Part shown: positions 25,348 to 33,691 of the stretch, piece by piece | Position numbering within the stretch: position 1 is the first letter of the stretch | Layout: every line of letters begins with the position of its first letter | Assembly (NCBI GenBank): GCA_035296965.1 | Contig: DATGZX010000447.1 | Span: 1-52,712 of the forward strand | Source of the DNA: DATGZX01 sp035296965 | GTDB taxonomy: Bacteria; Planctomycetota; Planctomycetia; Gemmatales; Gemmataceae | Direction: 5' to 3' | Length of the DNA: 52,712 nucleotides | Translations under genes and position numbers: made by a program | Notes under the pieces: model-generated | Databases searched by the model: none | What the model saw: only the letters and a program-made list of their open reading frames with translations | Told to the model about the DNA's origin: nothing

Positions 25348-25506
25348 CCGATGTTTCCCCCGTCCTCCAGGAATGTTATCCCTTTCCCATTTGTGCGGAT
25401 CTATCTGAAGCTACTGGAAATTCGCCTTTACCCGAGTTTAGGGGGCGTCGATCAATAGAACGAAAGGCTTCCTGACGTCCCGGTTCGGTCTCTCGAGGAT
25501 GCGAAA
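25064..25506. other. Divergent spacer between DUF4214 and outer-membrane protein genes
   Basis: About 440 bases that must hold the promoters of both neighbours unless the doubtful small frame is real. Apart from that frame I see no clear promoter pair, hairpin or repeat. GAGGGAAACTGC occurs twice within about 40 bases (minus strand near 25100-25145). Confidence 0.4.
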
Positions 25507-27114
25507 ATGCGCTTACCAGCGATAAGACGGTCACACCTTGGCATGGCGCTGGGCACTCTGCTGTTTCTGATTCTGGCGATCTCTTCGGCGCGAGCGCAGG
25601 ACCCTACGTCGAGGCCGTGGTTCTGGCAGCGTTGCCCGCCTCCCCCTTGCCTCCCGGCGCCGACGATCCCTCCGCAGCAACCGCAGCAGCCACAACAACC
25701 GCAAACGCCGACGACGGCTACGCCGGAGGCTCCGACGCAGCCCTCGCTTCTCGAGCCTTCCCTGACACCGGAACAGTCAGTCGCGACGTCGGGAGAAACT
25801 GTCGCGCTTGCCGCGCCAAATATGCTCGGCAATCTTCTTGGCGTGGGCAATTCCTTGTCCTTTGCCAGCCAATTTGAGTGCGCTTGCAAGAACCCCGTCC
25901 TCCTCACCGGCATGGGGCCCTCCAACGTCATCTTCAACATGAAGATCGGCGACAACAACAGCCCGCTGCCGCAAGACCGTGTCTACTTCCGCTATAACTT
26001 CTTCGCAAATTCGGCAAAGGTCACGGGCGACAGCGGCCTGTCGGTCCTCGATCCGGCCCTGGGACTTACGCAAACTAGCGGTCCGCGTTTCATGGGCATC
26101 GCCTCCACCAAGAATTACGACACCAACGAATTCACGTTCGGCGGGGAGAAAACCTTCTTCAATGGACAGGCCTCGATAGAGCTGCGTGTGCCTTTCAGCA
26201 ACACGCTGGCGAACAACCTGGGCTTCAGTCCGGCCGAAGTCACAGGGATTGGCGTGGATTCGACCCGCGACGTTCCCACCAACGTCATTCAGACAACTCC
26301 TACGCCCCAAAATACGTTCGGCTCTTCCGACACCGAATTCGGCGACATGGCGATCATCCTGAAAGGCCTGCTCTACCGCACGTCCACGCTGGCGATCTCC
26401 ACCGGCCTGGGCATCGGCATCCCCACGGCTCAGGACACCAAGGTAACCGTCACCGATTTCCTAAGCGACGGCTTCAACAGCAATGTGGAATTGGAACGCC
26501 TTCGCCAATTTCGAATTAGCAACAACACCTGGGCGCTCTCGCCTTACGTGGGGTTCTTGAGCACGCCTAATGATCGTTTCTTTACACAAGGATTCCTGGA
26601 GTTCGACGTTCCCGTGAACAAGAGTACGGTCAGCTATTCCCAGCAAGCACTCTTGAACACTGAGCCCGGCAATCTGACGCTAACGCCCACGGCAACGAGC
26701 GAGAGCATCCGCGATCAAACCCTGATGCAGGTAGACCTGGGCGTGGGTTACTGGCTGGTTAGGAATCCCGGCAGCTCCTGGCTCACCGCAGTAGCACCCA
26801 CGATAGAACTTCACTACACAACAACCCTTGACAATGCGGACATTATCACGCTTCCCGGCACGCAGCTGACACCCACGCTGGCAATTCCCGAGCCCAATCC
26901 AACCGCGGGCAATCTGCGAAATCGCACCGACCTTCTCGACCTTACGGTCGGCACCACGTTCGTGATCGGTGATCGGGCCACCCTCGCCACCGGCTTCGCG
27001 TTTCCCTTGAAGACCGGCGACAACCGCACCTACGATTGGGAGTTTCTCTTCCAGCTCAACTATTACTTTGGCGTGCAGAATGGTTCGGGCCGGCGGTTTG
27101 CGCCCAACTTCTAA
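25507..27114 (+). CDS. Putative outer-membrane beta-barrel protein
   Basis: A 535-residue protein with a signal peptide (LGMALGTLLFLILAISSARA, cleavage before QDP). A Pro/Gln/Thr-rich linker (about residues 50-80) with PQQPQQPQQP follows, then a long region of alternating-residue beta strands (VYFRYNFFANSAKV, TLATGFAFPLKT, FLFQLNYYFGVQ) ending in Phe, as transmembrane barrels often do. Similar proteins are widespread in planctomycetes with no function assigned. ATG 25507 is the first codon of the signal peptide. Its TAA overlaps the stop of the convergent cNMP/Fe-S gene by four bases, so no terminator fits between them. Confidence 0.7.
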   Translation: MRLPAIRRSHLGMALGTLLFLILAISSARAQDPTSRPWFWQRCPPPPCLPAPTIPPQQPQQPQQPQTPTTATPEAPTQPSLLEPSLTPEQSVATSGETVALAAPNMLGNLLGVGNSLSFASQFECACKNPVLLTGMGPSNVIFNMKIGDNNSPLPQDRVYFRYNFFANSAKVTGDSGLSVLDPALGLTQTSGPRFMGIASTKNYDTNEFTFGGEKTFFNGQASIELRVPFSNTLANNLGFSPAEVTGIGVDSTRDVPTNVIQTTPTPQNTFGSSDTEFGDMAIILKGLLYRTSTLAISTGLGIGIPTAQDTKVTVTDFLSDGFNSNVELERLRQFRISNNTWALSPYVGFLSTPNDRFFTQGFLEFDVPVNKSTVSYSQQALLNTEPGNLTLTPTATSESIRDQTLMQVDLGVGYWLVRNPGSSWLTAVAPTIELHYTTTLDNADIITLPGTQLTPTLAIPEPNPTAGNLRNRTDLLDLTVGTTFVIGDRATLATGFAFPLKTGDNRTYDWEFLFQLNYYFGVQNGSGRRFAPNF

Positions 27115-29711
27115 TGCAACTGAAAGAATGAGCGCGCGTCGACGCGCATGGCAGCATCATGCGGACAGGCATTCACGCACGCAGGCTGCTGGCCCCACTG
27201 GGAACCGCACATGTCGCAGACGACTGCCTTTTTTGTGACCACTTCCTGGCTGAACTCGCCGACCATGCTCGGGTCAACGACCGGCTTGGAGAAGGCGTAG
27301 AGGCCTAGATCGAGCAACGTGTCGTCGGGATTGGCGGTGGGGCTTACGGTGGCCTCGACCAGGTTGTGCCCGACGCGAACGGCCGGCTGCGGGGGTAATT
27401 CGCCGGGTAGAACTTCCACCGTCGAGGCATCCGCTTCCAGCACCAGGAGCGCCTCGATCTCCTTGCCGGTCGGTGCCTTCTCCGAGACCCCTTGAGATAG
27501 AACTTTGTGGCCATTGAATTGCACTGTGAACTGGGGCGCTAGCGACAGGAGCTGCAAACGATACGAACGGCTAGCGCGCGACTGTGCAGGAGTCAGCTCA
27601 AAGCTTCTGCGGAGATAGATCTGCTTGACGTTCCGGTGCTTCTCGCGCAGCTCGCGGTTGAATTTGAACGGCATCTCCGCATCGAGCCAGGGACCGGAGC
27701 CACTGGGACCATAGGTCCAACCGCGGCCGCCTTTCTCCACGATGCCAATCGCGTGCATCTGGATCGAACCGTAGGGACATTGCTCGGCGCACCGGCTGCA
27801 GCCAATACACCAATCCTCGATGACGATCTGGGCGTTGTCGCCCTTGTGGATCGATCCCACCGGGCAACCGACCAGGCAAATTGGGTCGCGGCACTGTCGG
27901 CAAGTGCTCGGCACGAGATAATTGCGAGTCGTACTGCCGGAATGATGAGTGAAACGCGGTCCATCGAGGAAGAGCCTGCCGCGATTGTCTCGCGACGGTT
28001 CGACCCAATCACTGGGCAAGAATTTGTCCCACCAATGGCTGTGGTGACTGCGAACGCACGCCTCCACACACTTGTCGCAGCGCGTGCATCGATCCAGGTC
28101 GATGAGCATCAACTTCTGGCCCTGGATCAGGCCCAGGTCGTCAAAGCGTTCGGAGCGAGCCGCCAGGTTGTGCTCCTGCCACACGGGAAGGCTCATGAGC
28201 GACTCTCGACTGCGGTTGCGCTCTTCCACAACCCGCGCCACCGATTCCTCCGCGGGAGGACAAGAATTCCTGATCTCGTCGAATAATCCCTTGCTGATGC
28301 GCACCAGCTCCACGCGCCCGTGAATCGCCTTGCCCTCACCATGATGGACGTACGCAACGCATGTGGCGTTTCGCGGAGTGTTGCACAGCACTCCCGTTTC
28401 GCCAAAGTAGTCGCCGCTGGCCAGATAGTCGAGAATCCGGCCTGAAGGGTCAGGCATCGTTTGGGGGAGGAGCAGCTCGGGAAAAAACGTCCCGAGGAGC
28501 CGACGATTGAATTCGCAGATCTGTTGGTGCTGCGACCATTTCTTGCCGCCGGCCGGTAGTTTACCCAAGGAGCTCAACGCTGGGGATTGCACTGCTTCCT
28601 TGAATTCAGCGTGCGCCTGAAGCTTGGGCTGCTTCAGGAGATCGTTCAAGCCATAAAGGAGCAGGGCCTTCTCATCCGCCGTCGGTACGGCGCCCTGCGC
28701 CGCTTTGCGGATTACCGCGCGGACAGGCTCCTGGGAAAGAAGCTCCCAGATTTTGCGCCGCGGGCCCGACGATTCTTGCTCGCCTGCAAGGAGACTCGCG
28801 CAAAACCCTTTCCAGTCGGCGATCGATTCGTCGCCGAGCAAGTAGGAGCTGTTCTTCATCAGCTTGACGAATCCGCTGCGGATGATGTACATGCAGTCGG
28901 GCCGCTCGTGTTCGTCGCAAATAATGTCTCCAGGTTCGAGTGGAGGCAGCAACTCGACGCGATCGCGCAGCGAGCGAAAAACTTCCGGGGGCAGGTCCCG
29001 GAAAACGGGCAATTGATTCAGGTACAACTCGAGGACACGCTGGCGATAGATCGAATCAACCTGGTCCTTGAACGCCTTGTTGGCGTACATCTTGTCCAAA
29101 ATGTTGCGCAAAAATGTGAGGACATGACATTCCCTTTCCGCCATGACAGTTGCCGTGCGCGGAATTCGATAGAGACAGCTCATTTCTCCGAAAAGCTCTC
29201 CCTCGACCAGCGTGCCCGGCTGCTTCGAGCGCTTCTCGGGGGACCGTTGCAGCAGCGCGCTGAAACTTTGCCGCAGTGATTGGCCCAGACCCGCCTGCTG
29301 ATTAGCTGGATCCGCCAGGTGAACGCTTGCCGCGGGCGTGAGCCGGTCGGAAGCTGGGAGTTTTTGGTCGCTTGCTGACTGGAGGCTAGCTATCTCCTGT
29401 TGAAGCTCCTGCGCCCGTTGCCCGCCCACCTCGCCCTGGCCGACAAGCGCCTTGAGCTGACTTTGCCGCAGCTCCAGGAGATCTTTCGTCGTCAGAATGT
29501 AGAAGGCTGTCCAACCGGGATCATTTTGGCGACAGATCTGTTCGCCTTTTTCGTAGCGGCGCAAGAGCGCCGTGCCGGGAAACTGTTCCAGCTCCACGGG
29601 CCTGCTCAGGTTTGCGAATAAGGAAACATGCTTGAGCTGTTCGATCGTCAATTCTTCATCGCCGGGCCGGCGAGCAAGACGTGCTGGCGGTTTGACTTTA
29701 ACGCGAGCCAT
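27111..29711 (-). CDS. Cyclic-nucleotide-binding/tetra-[4Fe-4S] fusion protein
   Basis: An 866-residue protein with no signal peptide, so probably cytoplasmic. Two cNMP-binding domains: the first ends with the phosphate-binding cassette FGEMSCLYRIPRTATV (Glu175, Arg185), the second with YFGETGVLCNTPRNATC (Glu437, Arg447). Each is split by an insertion before its cassette (about 75-165 and 285-425). The C-terminal third is a DmsB/NrfC-like ferredoxin with four cysteine sets: CTRCDKCVEAC (542-552), CRQCRDPICLVGCP (604-616), CIGCSRCAEQCP (635-645) and CDMC..CVNACP near the end. This suggests an electron carrier gated by cAMP or cGMP. It is the last gene of the cytochrome operon, 95 bases after the deca-heme gene. 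Confidence 0.88.
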   Translation of the reverse strand: MARVKVKPPARLARRPGDEELTIEQLKHVSLFANLSRPVELEQFPGTALLRRYEKGEQICRQNDPGWTAFYILTTKDLLELRQSQLKALVGQGEVGGQRAQELQQEIASLQSASDQKLPASDRLTPAASVHLADPANQQAGLGQSLRQSFSALLQRSPEKRSKQPGTLVEGELFGEMSCLYRIPRTATVMAERECHVLTFLRNILDKMYANKAFKDQVDSIYRQRVLELYLNQLPVFRDLPPEVFRSLRDRVELLPPLEPGDIICDEHERPDCMYIIRSGFVKLMKNSSYLLGDESIADWKGFCASLLAGEQESSGPRRKIWELLSQEPVRAVIRKAAQGAVPTADEKALLLYGLNDLLKQPKLQAHAEFKEAVQSPALSSLGKLPAGGKKWSQHQQICEFNRRLLGTFFPELLLPQTMPDPSGRILDYLASGDYFGETGVLCNTPRNATCVAYVHHGEGKAIHGRVELVRISKGLFDEIRNSCPPAEESVARVVEERNRSRESLMSLPVWQEHNLAARSERFDDLGLIQGQKLMLIDLDRCTRCDKCVEACVRSHHSHWWDKFLPSDWVEPSRDNRGRLFLDGPRFTHHSGSTTRNYLVPSTCRQCRDPICLVGCPVGSIHKGDNAQIVIEDWCIGCSRCAEQCPYGSIQMHAIGIVEKGGRGWTYGPSGSGPWLDAEMPFKFNRELREKHRNVKQIYLRRSFELTPAQSRASRSYRLQLLSLAPQFTVQFNGHKVLSQGVSEKAPTGKEIEALLVLEADASTVEVLPGELPPQPAVRVGHNLVEATVSPTANPDDTLLDLGLYAFSKPVVDPSMVGEFSQEVVTKKAVVCDMCGSQWGQQPACVNACPHDAAMRVDARSFFQLH

Positions 29712-29806
29712 TGGGATACCTTCATAAGAGCATCGTCACTGGCAAATCAGCATCTCTGGCAGGAGCTCCGCAACCGGGCAGGAGAGCATCCTTCAACCAG
29801 GCGCTG

Positions 29807-31267
29807 CTATGGAGCAGAAGCGCTTGACGTTACGCCTTCTTGTCCCAAGCATTTCTCGATCGTGAAACTGCCATCCAGGCCGCGGTCCTTTTTGCGGTTG
29901 TGGTAGAGGTGGCACTCCGCGCAATCGCTGCGAGCGCCGACTTGCGGATTATGGCAGCGCTTGCAAGTCTCTATCGAGGGCAAGAGCAACTCGCTCGTGG
30001 TCTCACTTTTGGCCGCCTGGCCGTGGCATTGCGTGCACGCGAGCAAACCGTGGCTCTGGTGGCGGAAAACGCTATGTTCATACCAGCGTCGCGGGGAGTC
30101 CGTCGGTATCCCCGTCGCCTCATACTTGGGTAGTTCGCCGGGCTTTCGGATCACGCCGGGCGTTTCCAGGTGGCAATGACGGCAGCCGCCGGCACCGCGC
30201 CAGAGCAGTTGCTCCGCTGGGTCGAGTTGATGCTCGGTAAAGAGGAGATCTTCAGCGTTCCGGAGCTGGCCTTTCACCCAAAACCATTGCTCCGCAGTCA
30301 CACCCGGCGCAGCCAGCCCGGGAATTCCGCGGTTTGCAATCGCGGTCGGCGGTGTACCGTTCACGACAGGGTTCTCGCGCACGAACTGCAGGAAACGTTC
30401 GCGCAGCGCGGCGCGAATGGTCTCGGGTTCTTTATGAGGAGCAGGCTTGCGGCGGAATTCCGCCGCGGCTTCGCTCGCTCTCTTGTCTTCGAAGCGGCCC
30501 ACGACAGGAACCCATAGGGCGTGGCATTGGGCGCAGTGGCGCTCGTAATTGATGGGCAGCATGTAGCGCTGGTCGGCGTCGGGCTTGTGGCAGGTGTTGC
30601 AAGCCAATTTTTCACCATACCCCTCCAACCCTTGGGCGCCCTTGTCCCGGAGAACCTGCAGGTCGAGTTCCATGTGATGGCGATGATTGAATTTCAGTTT
30701 GGTAGGGTCCTGCGCATGTTGCTCGATGAGCTTGAATTCCGGATGGTCGACATTGAAACCGGCGACGTTGCGAAACTCCGTGCGCGGATGATCCTTTTTC
30801 AAATCCTTGTGGCAAGCAGTGCAATGGCCGTCGGCAACCCTTGCCAACCTGGGAACGCCGCGATGCTCGCGGTGGCACTCGGCGCAGCTCGGCGTGCGGA
30901 ATTGCGTCTCATGATGAATGGGTCCGTCGTGGCATTGCAGGCACGCGGCATCCGGCGTCGAGCGTATGCCAGCGTCGTTGGAAACCAGGCGCGCAAGCGG
31001 CCCAAACGCTGCCGTGTGGCATTTCGTGCAGTCTTCGTTGAACATGGCATGGGCCGTGGAAACGGGCCCGGCCTGGTGAGACCAGTGGCTGCCAGGGAAC
31101 AGCGACCATGCCGCCAGAACGCCCGCTAGCCCGAAGAATGCCAGCGTCACCCACTTGCGCCTACCGCGCAACGGCCGCAGGCGGCGGAAGTAATCGAGTT
31201 CGATCCATCTGGGCAGGGATTTCGGGCCCAGGTAGGGAGACTCGGGATCTTTCTGCGAAGTGAGCAT
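29807..31267 (-). CDS. Membrane-anchored deca-heme cytochrome c
   Basis: A 486-residue protein with an N-terminal membrane anchor (KWVTLAFFGLAGVLAAWSLF) and ten CxxCH heme sites: CTKCH, CLQCH, CAECH, CTACH, CNTCH, CAQCH, CRHCH, CTQCH, CKRCH and CAECH. The soluble part would be periplasmic. ATG 31267 (MLTSQKDPESPYLG) is chosen because the 49 residues before it in the open frame overlap the preceding gene and look non-coding. Only 8 bases separate it from the membrane cytochrome b gene upstream, so the two are likely co-translated and form a complex. The role is long-range electron transfer; donor and acceptor are unknown. Confidence 0.88.
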   Translation of the reverse strand: MLTSQKDPESPYLGPKSLPRWIELDYFRRLRPLRGRRKWVTLAFFGLAGVLAAWSLFPGSHWSHQAGPVSTAHAMFNEDCTKCHTAAFGPLARLVSNDAGIRSTPDAACLQCHDGPIHHETQFRTPSCAECHREHRGVPRLARVADGHCTACHKDLKKDHPRTEFRNVAGFNVDHPEFKLIEQHAQDPTKLKFNHRHHMELDLQVLRDKGAQGLEGYGEKLACNTCHKPDADQRYMLPINYERHCAQCHALWVPVVGRFEDKRASEAAAEFRRKPAPHKEPETIRAALRERFLQFVRENPVVNGTPPTAIANRGIPGLAAPGVTAEQWFWVKGQLRNAEDLLFTEHQLDPAEQLLWRGAGGCRHCHLETPGVIRKPGELPKYEATGIPTDSPRRWYEHSVFRHQSHGLLACTQCHGQAAKSETTSELLLPSIETCKRCHNPQVGARSDCAECHLYHNRKKDRGLDGSFTIEKCLGQEGVTSSASAP

Positions 31268-31275
31268 AACAACTT

Positions 31276-32136
31276 TCAATAGCGGAGCGCCATAACCGCA
31301 TGGACCGTGGCAAGCACAACGAGCGCCGCGGAAAACGGCACGTGCAAGTAAAGCCAGCCATGCAGCCAATCTTGCAGCCTTTCCTGCTCGGCCAGCAGGA
31401 GACGCTCCGTGCACATCGTTTGCAATTTTGCCAGCGCGCCGTTCACTGCGGCGACTCCTGGCAGAGTCAGCACTTTCCCGAAAACATAATCCACGCTTCC
31501 AGGTTCGGCATACGAGAATGCCTTGGTTTGTCCGTCAACCAAGCACAGGCGCACCACCGTCTCGTAAAAGGACTGAAGCTGCTCCACCGTTCGCGCTGGG
31601 AGCTTGGAGTTCGACAAAGCTTCCTTGATCAAAAGATCTGCCTCCTCGCTCATCCTTTTGCAGACGTGTGGAATTTGTTCGTAGGGGATTTCACAGCCTA
31701 GGCGAAGGACCATCCGACCGGGGAGGATCTGCTGCACGACCAGGCCGAAGATACCCGTAAGAATGGTGAGCGCGAACATCAGGGAGAGGATCTTCTCCAG
31801 GAATCCGCCCCAATGGAGGCCGCCCGTATGACAATAGACGAGGACGCCGCTCAATAAACCTAGCCAGATATGCGCCTTGAGCCATGACTTGCGCGAGCCG
31901 ATCCACCACCACTTGGGCACCCAGCGCAGCCCCGCCAGCAGAACCGTGAAGACGATGAGCGCGGCCGCTCCGATGCCATAGAGCAAGCCAATGCGACTGC
32001 CGCCGGTGAGGCTCTCGGCTGCATCCCGGCCCACCCACCAGCGCAAACCGATAGCGACCGCGGTCGCCACAAGAAAGAATGTGGCCCAGCCTTTGTGCAG
32101 GAATCGCCAACGGTCTCCGGGATCAAATAGAAGCAA
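31276..32136 (-). CDS. Membrane b-type cytochrome-like protein
   Basis: A 286-residue integral membrane protein. Membrane segments: GWATFFLVATAVAIGLRWW, IGLLYGIGAAALIVFTVLLAG, HIWLGLLSGVLVYCHTG, LSLMFALTILTGIFGLVVQQ and the C-terminal LHVPFSAALVVLATVHAVMAL. Histidine pairs within helices (H-x13-H in the third, HGWLYLH and VHAV in the last) are placed as heme b ligands in cytochrome b561-like proteins. A soluble loop of about 100 residues separates the fourth and fifth helices. It probably links periplasmic cytochromes to the quinone pool or the cytoplasmic Fe-S protein. Family assignment is by pattern only. Confidence 0.75.
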   Translation of the reverse strand: MLLFDPGDRWRFLHKGWATFFLVATAVAIGLRWWVGRDAAESLTGGSRIGLLYGIGAAALIVFTVLLAGLRWVPKWWWIGSRKSWLKAHIWLGLLSGVLVYCHTGGLHWGGFLEKILSLMFALTILTGIFGLVVQQILPGRMVLRLGCEIPYEQIPHVCKRMSEEADLLIKEALSNSKLPARTVEQLQSFYETVVRLCLVDGQTKAFSYAEPGSVDYVFGKVLTLPGVAAVNGALAKLQTMCTERLLLAEQERLQDWLHGWLYLHVPFSAALVVLATVHAVMALRY

Positions 32137-32185
32137 AGTACGGCCTCTTATCAGGTCAGCAAAGGCAGAGATGCAACCACGAGAA

Positions 32186-33691
32186 TTAATCTTGGGGAAG
32201 TTGCCTCGAAAGCTCCTCGATCAGGGCTCGAAATCGATAGGGATCGTAATGATTGATCGTTTTTAGTCCCTGAGTCAATTCCCCGAGAATACTCTTGTCG
32301 GTTCCGGAAGGAAGTTCAAGCTTGAGTTCTGTATCCAGGGATTTGAGGATTGACCGAACTTCCTTGTCCCTGGCTTTTGGCTCCAGCTCGCTATAGATGA
32401 TTTTGAAAGCCCAGGTGACCTGACGAGCAGAGTCGTAGTCGAGAACGCCTTCCTGGGCGATGGCGCAGAGCTCTCGAAGCAGCTTGCGCGCCGCTGGCTG
32501 ATCGTACTGCCTCGCCCCAAGTCTCTGAGTAAGTCGCTGCGACCAGGCACTCAAATCGCTGGCCGCAGCAGCAATCTTTTCTGGGTCGCCGAAAGGCTGG
32601 GCGGAAAAAGCCATCGTGAGTGCGTCTTCGGCCTGCTTCACCCGCGTTGGCTCTTCACCGGCAAGGCGGATGCCCAGCTTCACTAACTCCAGAGGCCAAG
32701 AGCGCATCTGCGGCCGGCCCGGCATCCCCATGTAACCACGTTTCAGACGCCAGCTTTCTACTTTCAGATCATGGTGACAGGCGTAGCAATCCAGTTGGGC
32801 GAATTCGGGCCAACCGGATTCCTGCCGGCCCTTCCGCGCCTGGGATGCCAGCAGGTTCGCGGCAACCCGCAGAGCAACGACGCCGCTGAGGACAGTCAAC
32901 CTCGTTTGCTCCAGTTCCTTCTTGGGATCGTAATGAAAGGCAGCCCAGATCTTCGGGCCTTTCTCCTTCATGTAGCGCCAGTGTCGCGGCATGCTGTCGC
33001 TGAACGTCGCGACTTCAATACTGGGAAGGGGAGGGTGGCCGGCTGCATACATGTCGTGCGTGACCACCTTTCCGTCGGCCATGCTGCCGACGTGGCACGA
33101 TAGGCACAGCTGCGAGCGCTCCACGGGATCGCGGACGTCGTAAAACCCGAGTTTCTGCTTCTCGGCGGTCGGCTTCGTGCGCCAGCCGGGCTCCGTGAAG
33201 TGCGGGGTCAACCAGAGCGAGGAAGGGCCGTGACAGGCATCGCAACTGACGCCATCCTCCAGGCGATATGCTTGCCCTTCCGTGCCGACGCGAAGGTCTA
33301 GCGGTACGTTGGCCGCATGACAGTTCAAGCACCGATCATCCTTGGTCACGTCAGCGATCTTCAAAAGCATGCCGATTTGCTTGGAGCGTGCCTCATTCAG
33401 TTTTGCGTAAGCTTGCGAGTGCTTGTCCGTTTTCCAAGTCTTGTACTCAGTGAGTCGTACGAAATCGTCCTTGAACCTGCCGCGCGGACCAGTTTCATGG
33501 CAGAGCTGGCAAGCATCGGCGCCCAGGTATTTGGCTTTTTCTGTACTGGCAGGCGGTGCGGGCTTGCCGGCCTGGGGTTGTTGCGCGCGGCCGTTGGAAT
33601 AGAGGAGTGGCCCCGCAACCGCAACAAGTCCTGCCGCAAAGATCGATGATCGCGCTATGGACAATCGAAGCCGCATATCCGGGAGCCTCAT
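32186..33691 (-). CDS. Penta-heme cytochrome c554-like protein (second copy)
   Basis: A 501-residue exported cytochrome. Signal/anchor: IARSSIFAAGLVAVAGPLLYS. Five CxxCH sites: CQLCH, CLNCH, CDACH, CLSCH and CYACH, plus extra histidines (THDMYAAGHPPL, DKHSQAY) that can serve as distal ligands, as in cytochrome c554. It aligns block by block with the preceding gene (TWxTDKHSQAY/TLDKHSRAY, GVSCDACHGPS/GVGCESCHGPA, DCYACHHDL/DCFACHHDL), so the pair is a tandem duplication. Its ATG overlaps the upstream stop (ATGA), implying translational coupling. ATG 33676 is an alternative start. No catalytic motif for hydroxylamine or nitrite chemistry was recognised. Confidence 0.87.
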   Translation of the reverse strand: MRLPDMRLRLSIARSSIFAAGLVAVAGPLLYSNGRAQQPQAGKPAPPASTEKAKYLGADACQLCHETGPRGRFKDDFVRLTEYKTWKTDKHSQAYAKLNEARSKQIGMLLKIADVTKDDRCLNCHAANVPLDLRVGTEGQAYRLEDGVSCDACHGPSSLWLTPHFTEPGWRTKPTAEKQKLGFYDVRDPVERSQLCLSCHVGSMADGKVVTHDMYAAGHPPLPSIEVATFSDSMPRHWRYMKEKGPKIWAAFHYDPKKELEQTRLTVLSGVVALRVAANLLASQARKGRQESGWPEFAQLDCYACHHDLKVESWRLKRGYMGMPGRPQMRSWPLELVKLGIRLAGEEPTRVKQAEDALTMAFSAQPFGDPEKIAAAASDLSAWSQRLTQRLGARQYDQPAARKLLRELCAIAQEGVLDYDSARQVTWAFKIIYSELEPKARDKEVRSILKSLDTELKLELPSGTDKSILGELTQGLKTINHYDPYRFRALIEELSRQLPQD

